This document shows positions 1-5,672 of a stretch of 6,496 bases of DNA, piece after piece. Numbering within the stretch: position 1 is the first letter of the stretch; every line of letters starts with the position of its first letter. Made by a program: the position numbers and the translations under genes. The DNA is from Elusimicrobiaceae bacterium (GTDB lineage: Bacteria > Elusimicrobiota > Elusimicrobia > Elusimicrobiales > Elusimicrobiaceae): the NCBI GenBank assembly GCA_017647245.1, contig JAGCKY010000153.1, positions 1 through 6,496 of the forward strand. The letters are read 5' to 3'. The notes under the pieces are model-generated. The model saw only the letters and a list, made by a program, of their open reading frames with translations. It was not told where the DNA came from and searched no databases.

Positions 1-720
1 ACCGAAATGGTGCGCTCGTGCTTATTTTGGCTGGCGCATGCGCAGTTTGAATTTAGACAATTTGTGCGGCAAAGCGTAGTCATCGGGGTAGAATCCTTCG
101 GCGTAACGGCGATGACCAGTTTGTTTACGGGTATGGTGCTTGCTTTGCAAGGGGGGAATACCATTGGCAACATCTTCGGTGACCCGATTTACGTAGGAAC
201 TTTAGTGACTTTTTCTTTGATCCGCGAATTAGGACCGGTGTTAACGGCCGTAGTGGTATCGGGTCGGGCGGGAGCGGCTGTGACGGCGCATATCGGTACG
301 ATGGCGGTAACAGAGCAACTAGATGCATTGTATACACTAGGTACAAATCCGACGCGCTATTTGGTAATTCCGCGTTTGGCGGCTTTTATGTTTACGGTTC
401 CGATTTTAACGATTTTTTCTAACGTATTTGGCGTGTTCGGCGGATATTTGGTGGCGGTGTATGCCCTGGGTATCCCCGGCGAAGTATACATGACCGATGT
501 GACGGCATTTATGGATATTGGGGATTTTATGCACGGGTTTTTAAAATCCTTTGTGTTTGCGTTTTTGGTAGCGGTAGTGTGCTGTTACAAAGGAATCAGC
601 ACGCGCGGCGGTGCCGAAGGGGTGGGTAAATCCACCACGGGCGCGGTCGTGACGTGCATTGTAATGATTTTGGTGTTAGATTATTTCTTAACGGCGATTT
701 TGACCGCATTTAAAATATGA
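1..720 (+). CDS. mlaE: MlaE-family ABC transporter permease (5' end outside window)
   Basis: Integral inner-membrane permease of an MCE/Mla-type lipid ABC transporter; two copies normally pair with two MlaF ATPases and a ring of MCE subunits. The first ATG seen is at position 7, but the frame is open to the left edge (codons Thr-Glu precede it). The 237 residues from that ATG are about 20-30 short of the usual MlaE length, so the true start probably lies outside. Numbering from position 7, the family core is clear: LALQGG at about 45-50, LIRELGPVLTAVVVSGRAGA at 71-90, HIGTMAVTEQLDAL at 95-108 and the TNPTRYLVIPR segment at 113-123. The C-terminal GISTRGGAEGVGKSTTGAV (196-214) and DYFLTAIL (225-232) are also typical. 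Several hydrophobic membrane segments are present. The stop overlaps the mlaF start (ATGA, 717-720), implying translational coupling. The family is certain; the exact lipid and direction of transport are not. Confidence 0.95.
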   Translation, partial: TEMVRSCLFWLAHAQFEFRQFVRQSVVIGVESFGVTAMTSLFTGMVLALQGGNTIGNIFGDPIYVGTLVTFSLIRELGPVLTAVVVSGRAGAAVTAHIGTMAVTEQLDALYTLGTNPTRYLVIPRLAAFMFTVPILTIFSNVFGVFGGYLVAVYALGIPGEVYMTDVTAFMDIGDFMHGFLKSFVFAFLVAVVCCYKGISTRGGAEGVGKSTTGAVVTCIVMILVLDYFLTAILTAFKI

Positions 721-1451
721 TTGAGATCAAACACTTACAAAAAACATTTGGCGAGCGTAAAGTATTGCAAGACGTCAATTTAACTATTCCCGACGGAAAA
801 GTCACCACCATTTTGGGCGGATCCGGTACGGGAAAGAGTACGCTCATTAAATGTATGATGCGTTTGATGGACGCAACAGGGGGCCAAATTTTGGTAAATG
901 GACGCGATATTACCAAAGAAAATAATCCGTTGCGTTTGTCTGTTATACGCCGCCATTTCGGATATTTATTTCAGGAAGGCGCGCTGTTTGATTCTATGAC
1001 GGTGGGGGAAAACGTGTCGTTTGGGCTGGAGTATTTGACGGATGCGCCCAAAGCAGATTATCCTAAAATCGTTAAAGAAAAATTGGCTATGGTAGGCTTA
1101 CAACCCGAAGTGGCGGATTTAAATCCGTCGGAATTGTCCGGCGGTATGCGCAAGCGCGTCAGTTTGGCGCGCGTGCTTGCGGTGAGCCCGAGTTGTATTT
1201 TATATGACGAACCGACCACGGGATTAGACCCCATTATGTCGGATATCATCAGCGATTTGATTTTGGAAATGAAACATAAAATCGGTGTAACTTCCGTAGT
1301 GATTACGCACGACATGCACTCTGCATTTAAGATTTCGGATCATATTGCCTTCTTGTATGAAGGACGCATTATGCTCCATGGTACGCCGGAAGAATTTAGA
1401 AAGACAGACAATCCGTATGTGCGCCAATTTGTAGATGGTAGCAGTCACTGA
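717..1451 (+). CDS. mlaF: MlaF-family ABC transporter ATP-binding protein
   Basis: Cytoplasmic ATPase that drives the MlaE/MCE lipid transporter. The 244-residue length is normal for a single nucleotide-binding domain. All catalytic motifs are intact: Walker A GGSGTGKS at 34-41, Q-loop Gln86 in YLFQEGALF, signature LSGGM at 140-144 followed by RKRVSLAR, Walker B ILYDEP at 161-166 with catalytic Glu165, D-loop GLDP at 169-172 and switch His198 in VITHDM. The LSGGMRKR form of the signature and the QEGALFDSMTV stretch are characteristic of the MlaF branch rather than amino-acid importers. The ATG overlaps the mlaE stop by 4 bases with no separate Shine-Dalgarno sequence visible, so translation is probably coupled. 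Order here is E-F-D; E. coli has F-E-D followed by C and B. Confidence 0.96.
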   Translation: MIEIKHLQKTFGERKVLQDVNLTIPDGKVTTILGGSGTGKSTLIKCMMRLMDATGGQILVNGRDITKENNPLRLSVIRRHFGYLFQEGALFDSMTVGENVSFGLEYLTDAPKADYPKIVKEKLAMVGLQPEVADLNPSELSGGMRKRVSLARVLAVSPSCILYDEPTTGLDPIMSDIISDLILEMKHKIGVTSVVITHDMHSAFKISDHIAFLYEGRIMLHGTPEEFRKTDNPYVRQFVDGSSH

Positions 1452-1476
1452 CCAATTCAAATGAAATTAAGGGATT

Positions 1477-1481
1477 AAAGG
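1477..1481 (+). promoter_or_regulatory. Candidate ribosome binding site of mlaD (long spacer)
   Basis: AAAGG lies 12 bases upstream of the ATG at 1494, in the only sizeable gap of this operon (1452-1493). An in-frame TAA at 1482-1484 rules out a start further upstream and fixes 1494 as the first usable ATG. The spacer is long for a Shine-Dalgarno site, so its strength is uncertain. Confidence 0.35.
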
Positions 1482-1493
1482 TAAAATAAAATT

Positions 1494-2765
1494 ATGAAAC
1501 CGGAAACAAAATTAGGAATTTTTACAGTACTGGGACTGGTAGTGCTGGGATTTTCTTTGTACATGCTGGGCGGATTTTCTATCACGCGCAGTTATGATAT
1601 CAATGTGGAATTTGCCGACGTGTCGGGTTTGCCTGCCAAAGCGGTGGTTAAACTCTCCGGTGTGGAAGTCGGTCGCGTGAAAGCCATTAAAATTGAAGAT
1701 GAAAAAGTCATCGTGGTGGCGGCTATTAATGAAGGAGTGGATTTATATAAAGGCGCTAAATTTTCTATTGTGATGACGGGTATCATCGGTACCAAATATG
1801 TCAAAGTAGTACAGGGTGACCGTGCGGCCGGTGTGATTAAACCGGGCGAATATATCACGGGGCTAAACGATATTCCGATGGATGAGCAAATTGCCAATGC
1901 CATGCAAAGCGTGCGCGAATTGGTGGACAGCATTAATCAGCAGGGCCAATTTGGAGCACAACTTAATGATGCCATGCGCGATGTGCGCCAACTGTCTGCT
2001 AACGTCAATCAATTGGTACTAACCATGCGCCCTTACGTGACGTCTTCCATGAAAAATTTAGATCAAATTACTGAAAATTTATATGCCTTGTTAGATTGTA
2101 TCAGCAATCAAGACGGCGTGCTGGGTGCGCTTATTAAAGATGAAGAAATGAAAGACCAAATCAAGGAGAGCGTCACCGAACTCAAAACGACTATGACGGA
2201 AGTGCAAAGTTTCGTTGGCAAAATGAGTCGTTTCCGCGTTTACTGGGATTATGATTTCTTCTATGCGCCGGCGGCCAAAGTAGCCAGTAGTGATTTGGCA
2301 TTGGAAATTTTCCCGTCTAGCGGCTATACCTATTACCGCGCCGGTATGGCTAATATCGGCAACGAAGATGACCGCTTGAAAGAAAAAGATTACCAAGAAA
2401 AAAATAAATTAGATGTCCGCTTTGGTCTGTATAATAAGTGGGCCAATGTTTCAGCGGGTATGATACGCGGCTCGGGTGGTATTGCGCTGGAAGTCAAACC
2501 GTTCTATAACCACGAATTTTTACAACGCTTTACAGCGGGCGTGGAATTCTCCGATTGGGGACGCGACCGTATTATCAATGGCCGCCAGTTTGATAAACCC
2601 AACTTGTCTTACGGCGTGGATTACCGCGTGAGCAAGTACTTCTCCGTCGGTGCGTGGATGCGTGATACGCTGGAAACAAACGAATTTAATGTCAAGGCCA
2701 ATATCTCGTTTAATGACCAGGATATTTCCTCGTTCTTTGGGTTAGCGACGATGGCAGGCAGATAG
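1494..2765 (+). CDS. mlaD: MlaD-family MCE protein with C-terminal beta-barrel-like domain
   Basis: Periplasmic substrate-binding subunit of the Mla-type transporter, anchored in the inner membrane. Layout of the 423 residues: a single N-terminal membrane segment at about 8-27; one MCE domain at about 34-113 (YDINVEFADVSGL, VKLSGVEVGRV, IVMTGIIGTKYVKV); a mostly helical region at about 128-245 with Gly/Pro breaks near 151-154, 180 and 207-212; then a beta-rich region from about 247 to the end. That last part has alternating hydrophobic/polar strands rich in Tyr, Phe and Trp joined by short turns (for example KLDVRFGLYNKW, LSYGVDYRVSKYFSVGAWMR), as in outer-membrane barrels. E. coli MlaD is only about 180 residues and lacks the last two parts. 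I infer a subunit that could reach the outer membrane. The chain ends in AGR rather than the aromatic residue usual for an outer-membrane beta-signal. The MCE assignment is firm; the barrel assignment is from pattern only. Confidence 0.92.
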   Translation: MKPETKLGIFTVLGLVVLGFSLYMLGGFSITRSYDINVEFADVSGLPAKAVVKLSGVEVGRVKAIKIEDEKVIVVAAINEGVDLYKGAKFSIVMTGIIGTKYVKVVQGDRAAGVIKPGEYITGLNDIPMDEQIANAMQSVRELVDSINQQGQFGAQLNDAMRDVRQLSANVNQLVLTMRPYVTSSMKNLDQITENLYALLDCISNQDGVLGALIKDEEMKDQIKESVTELKTTMTEVQSFVGKMSRFRVYWDYDFFYAPAAKVASSDLALEIFPSSGYTYYRAGMANIGNEDDRLKEKDYQEKNKLDVRFGLYNKWANVSAGMIRGSGGIALEVKPFYNHEFLQRFTAGVEFSDWGRDRIINGRQFDKPNLSYGVDYRVSKYFSVGAWMRDTLETNEFNVKANISFNDQDISSFFGLATMAGR

Positions 2766-2767
2766 CT

Positions 2768-4132
2768 ATGAAATTCAAAACGGTTTTCGTTTGTCAGAAG
2801 TGTGGTTATGAATCTGCAAAATGGGCCGGAAAATGCCCGGAGTGCGGGGAGTGGAACACGCTGGTTGAGGAGGTAAAACAGCAAGAAAGTAAAAAGGAAA
2901 ACCGCACGCGCAATTTCACACAATTTTCGTCTGAAATTGTCAAACTGGCAGACAGCAAAGCTGTCAAAGAAGAACGTATTCCGACCCGTATCGGCGAATT
3001 TGACCGACTGCTTGGCGGCGGGCTTGTCAAAGGACAGTTGACTTTGCTGGCAGGCGCACCGGGCATCGGCAAAAGTACGCTGATGCTACAAGTGGCGGAC
3101 GCGCTCGCGCAAAACCGCAAAGTGCTGTATATTTCCGGCGAGGAAAGCATTAGTCAAATTTCCGGCCGCGCACAGCGCTTGGGTGTCAAAAACGAAAACA
3201 TTTTTCTGCATTGCGAAACCAATATCCAAAACATTATTGAAGCCGTAGAAAACGTAAACCCCGACGTACTGGTGCTGGATTCTATTCAGACGGTATATCA
3301 TCCGGAATTTACATCTTCGGCGGGAACGATTGGGCAGGTACGTGAATGTGCCGCAGAGCTCGTGCGGCTGTGTAAACCCAAAGGAATTATCACATTTGTG
3401 CTGGGACATGTGACCAAAGACGGTGAACTGGCCGGACCGAAAATTTTAGAGCACATGGTAGACTGCGTGCTGTATTTTGACACGGAAAAAGATAATGTCC
3501 TGCGCCTGTTGCGCCCGCACAAAAACCGCTTTGGTTCTACTTCTGAAATCGGACTTTTTAAGATGACCGGGCACGGATTAGAAGGGGTGGAAAACGCAAG
3601 CGAGTATTTTGCGCAAACCTCTGCCAACAGTGCGCTCAAAGGCCGCGCGTATACACTTGCGCTGGAAGGCTCGCGTCCTTTGCTTACGGAGGTGCAGGCG
3701 CTTGCGAGTCCGACGCATTATCCGTATCCGCGCCGCGTGGCGACGGGGGTGGATTTAAACAGATGTTTGATGCTTTTTGCGGCGCTTGAAAAGCACGTCG
3801 GTTTGAGTTTGGATAATAAAGATATTTATGTCAGTATCGCAGGCGGCGTCAAACTCAAAGACCCCGCGTTGGATTTGGCGATTTGCGCAGCGGTGATTAG
3901 TTCGGTGCGCGACATTGCCGTGCCGCATGACGCGATGTTTTTAGCCGAAGTGGGTATCTTGGGTCAAATTGCCAAAGTGCCGCTCATTGACCGCCGCTTA
4001 GAAGAAGCCCAACGGCTTGGTTTTAAAACGGTGTTTACCGCCCCGGTAAGCAAAAGCGAAAAGCAAAAACTTTCTTCCGTAACTTTGCAAGAAATTACCG
4101 AAATCAATCAGTTGGCGCTGAAACTTCGTTAA
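2768..4132 (+). CDS. radA: DNA repair protein RadA
   Basis: RecA-related, DnaB-like ATPase that promotes branch migration of recombination intermediates in the cytoplasm. The 454 residues match the usual length. Domains in order: N-terminal four-Cys zinc finger (C9, C12, C23, C26, with the AKWAGKCPECGEWNT block); RecA-like ATPase with Walker A GAPGIGKS at 96-103 and Walker B VLVLDS ending at 172; the RadA-specific KNRFG motif at 252-256; and a C-terminal Lon-protease-like domain from about 285 (RAYTLALEGSRPLLTEVQAL, then FLAEVGILGQI at 391-401). All look intact. The start is the ATG 2 bases after the mlaD stop, directly before the Lys-rich lead into the zinc finger; no strong Shine-Dalgarno site is present, so expression probably depends on read-through from mla. 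The stop codon overlaps the stop of the convergent MATE gene. Confidence 0.97.
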   Translation: MKFKTVFVCQKCGYESAKWAGKCPECGEWNTLVEEVKQQESKKENRTRNFTQFSSEIVKLADSKAVKEERIPTRIGEFDRLLGGGLVKGQLTLLAGAPGIGKSTLMLQVADALAQNRKVLYISGEESISQISGRAQRLGVKNENIFLHCETNIQNIIEAVENVNPDVLVLDSIQTVYHPEFTSSAGTIGQVRECAAELVRLCKPKGIITFVLGHVTKDGELAGPKILEHMVDCVLYFDTEKDNVLRLLRPHKNRFGSTSEIGLFKMTGHGLEGVENASEYFAQTSANSALKGRAYTLALEGSRPLLTEVQALASPTHYPYPRRVATGVDLNRCLMLFAALEKHVGLSLDNKDIYVSIAGGVKLKDPALDLAICAAVISSVRDIAVPHDAMFLAEVGILGQIAKVPLIDRRLEEAQRLGFKTVFTAPVSKSEKQKLSSVTLQEITEINQLALKLR

Positions 4133-5520
4133 TTAAATTTCTTTCCTAAAAAGAAGTTCTGCTTGTATTTGGCAAAGTAGCCGCGCAACATAAAATACGT
4201 TAACAGACACGAGAGTAAATCGGCCACGGGTGGCGCAAAAAACACTCCGTTAAGCTCAAAGAATTGCGGTAAGATAAGTACTGCCGGAATTAAAAATAAA
4301 ATCTGGCGCGATAAACTGAGCACCGCCGCGCGTACGGGCTTATTAATAGCTTGGAAGAAACTGGTGCCCAAAATCTGCAGGGCATCAAACGCCATCAAAA
4401 TGTTCATAATGCGCATCGCATACGCGGCCGTGGAAATGAGTTGCGGGTCGTTGGAATTAAAAATTTTGGCAATTTGCGGTGCAAATCCCAGCGTCACAAT
4501 CATGCCACCGAGCCCAAACATAAATCCCCACCGCAGGGCCATACGTAACGTATGAAATGCCGCCGCATATTTGCGTGCGCCGTAATTGTAACCGATAAGC
4601 GGTTGCGCCCCTTGACTAAGCCCCAAAAGCGGCATAATAAAAATCATATTCGCACTAATGGCAATCCCCATAGCAGATACCGCCAAATTACCGCCGTAGC
4701 GCAACAGCGCGTGATTGAGTAAATAATTCATCGCGCTAGAGGCCAACTGAAATATCGCCTGCGACACACCGATTTTCATGCTGTCAAAAATAATGTCTGC
4801 GCGTAATTTCATAAAGCGCCAGTGCAAGTGAAATTTATTTTTTGGACTAAAGAAAAACAGCATGACCCACGCAAAAGAAACCGTTTGTCCTACGACGGTG
4901 GCAATACCCGCGCCGGGCATTCCCCAATGCAGTACAAAAATGGTAATCGGAGCAATCGTTAAGTTTAAAAATGCGCCGATAAATTGGGTGGCCATGGCGG
5001 TTTTAGGGTGGCCGGCCGAACGAATAAAATTGTTCATACCCGCGCCGATATTAAACAGCGCATACCCCGGCAGTACTACAATTAAATACGGCAACACATA
5101 GGGCATCGTAATTTCATCCGCACCCAAAAAATGTAACATCGGCACGCGAAAAATATACATCAAAATCATAATCGTCAGACTGATAATTGTCAGCATGACA
5201 AGGGCATTACCGATAATTTGGCGGGCCTCATCTTCTTTTTTCTCGCCGAGGCGAATGGAAAAGAGTGCATTGGCCCCCACGCCGATTAAAATACAAAACG
5301 CCATGAAGAAAAAACCCATCGGGAACAGTAGCGTAAGACTGGCAATACCCGGGGCGCCGAACTCGTTGCCGATGTATACGCGCGAAATGATATTAAACAG
5401 CGCGCTGACAAACATACCCGCCACGGCAGGGGCGGAAAATTTAATTAGCAAACTGGAAAGCGTGCGGGCTTTGAACGGGTTGTGCTCATCAGATAGATTG
5501 GATTTTTTCTTTTTGCTCAT
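4129..5520 (-). CDS. MATE-family multidrug/cation antiporter (MepA-like)
   Basis: Inner-membrane exporter of the multidrug and toxic compound extrusion family, normally driven by Na+ or H+. Its 463 residues and roughly 12 hydrophobic segments fit the family. Recognisable blocks: NNFIRSAGHPKTAM at 163-176 after helix 4, GLSQGAQPLIGYNYGARK at 300-317 in the second half, and FFQAINKPVRAAVLSLSRQ at 388-406, which resembles the MepA subgroup. The N-terminus is a Lys-rich cytoplasmic tail (MSKKKKSN). An in-frame TAA two codons upstream of the ATG fixes the start at 5520. There is no clear Shine-Dalgarno site; a GC-rich hairpin ends 12 bases before the ATG. The usual helix-1 acidic residue appears to be Ser46, while Asp379 in the predicted helix 10 is present. 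The substrate cannot be inferred. Confidence 0.93.
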   Translation of the reverse strand: MSKKKKSNLSDEHNPFKARTLSSLLIKFSAPAVAGMFVSALFNIISRVYIGNEFGAPGIASLTLLFPMGFFFMAFCILIGVGANALFSIRLGEKKEDEARQIIGNALVMLTIISLTIMILMYIFRVPMLHFLGADEITMPYVLPYLIVVLPGYALFNIGAGMNNFIRSAGHPKTAMATQFIGAFLNLTIAPITIFVLHWGMPGAGIATVVGQTVSFAWVMLFFFSPKNKFHLHWRFMKLRADIIFDSMKIGVSQAIFQLASSAMNYLLNHALLRYGGNLAVSAMGIAISANMIFIMPLLGLSQGAQPLIGYNYGARKYAAAFHTLRMALRWGFMFGLGGMIVTLGFAPQIAKIFNSNDPQLISTAAYAMRIMNILMAFDALQILGTSFFQAINKPVRAAVLSLSRQILFLIPAVLILPQFFELNGVFFAPPVADLLSCLLTYFMLRGYFAKYKQNFFLGKKFN

Positions 5521-5532
5521 ATTTTATACAGT

Positions 5533-5560
5533 AAAGCCGCCCGTAGTATGCGGCGGCTTT
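5533..5560 (-). promoter_or_regulatory. Perfect 9-bp GC-rich inverted repeat in the MATE leader (attenuator or operator?)
   Basis: AAAGCCGCC at 5533-5541 pairs perfectly with GGCGGCTTT at 5552-5560 around a 10-base loop. It stands out inside an otherwise AT-rich divergent intergenic region. On the minus strand it lies in the presumed 5' leader of the MATE gene, 12 bases before its ATG. The A-stem-T layout is like an intrinsic terminator, but the T run after it is only three bases on either strand, so terminator strength is doubtful. It could instead be a leader attenuator, a hairpin that limits ribosome access, or a dyad operator for a dimeric repressor. No gene ends here that would need an ordinary terminator. 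Confidence 0.55.
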
Positions 5561-5583
5561 CGCAACTATTTATATTTTACCAA

Positions 5584-5589
5584 ATTATA
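5584..5589 (-). promoter_or_regulatory. Candidate -10 element for the MATE gene
   Basis: On the minus strand this reads TATAAT, an exact sigma70 -10 consensus. A start about 7 bases downstream would give a leader of roughly 57 bases that contains the whole inverted repeat at 5533-5560. No convincing -35 box is found 16-18 bases upstream, and the region is AT-rich enough for a chance match. Confidence 0.3.
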
Positions 5590-5622
5590 TATTCATAAAA
5601 TTTATAGATTATCCCTTGAAAA

Positions 5623-5650
5623 TTTACAGTTTTTTCTAAATACTTATATA
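5623..5650 (+). promoter_or_regulatory. Candidate sigma70-type promoter of the SpoIID-domain gene
   Basis: TTTACA (5623-5628, five of six matches to the -35 consensus) is followed after 16 bases by TATATA (5645-5650, four of six matches to -10). Transcription would begin near 5657, just before the Shine-Dalgarno site, giving a short leader. Low complexity around the -10 leaves the exact register open. Confidence 0.4.
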
Positions 5651-5661
5651 TATGGTCAAAA

Positions 5662-5668
5662 GTGAGGA
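5662..5668 (+). promoter_or_regulatory. Ribosome binding site deciding the SpoIID-domain start
   Basis: GTGAGGA, with the GAGG core at 5664-5667, sits 5 bases before the ATG at 5673. This is the best Shine-Dalgarno match in the window. It favours 5673 over the in-frame ATG at 5652, which has no such site and would lie upstream of the predicted transcript start. Confidence 0.7.
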
Positions 5669-5672
5669 AATT

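Noticed and set aside
1461..1478. Five-codon mini-ORF (ATG to TAA) in the mlaF-mlaD gap, considered as a leader peptide
   Set aside because: It is very short, has no ribosome binding site of its own and no associated hairpin; a chance occurrence is likely.
4122..4158. Possible terminator stem AACTTC / GAAGTT across the radA-MATE junction
   Set aside because: The stem is only 6 bp with a 25-base loop, has no T run after it, and both arms lie in coding sequence.
5195..5665. 156-codon open frame on the plus strand opposite the 5' part of the MATE gene
   Set aside because: Most of it is antisense to a clear MATE coding sequence, the translation resembles no known domain, and it runs into the AT-rich intergenic region.
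5652..5672. Alternative in-frame ATG at 5652 for the SpoIID-domain gene
   Set aside because: It would add MVKSEEI in front of the signal peptide, lacks a Shine-Dalgarno site, and lies upstream of the predicted transcript start. The ATG at 5673 has GAGG 5 bases before it.
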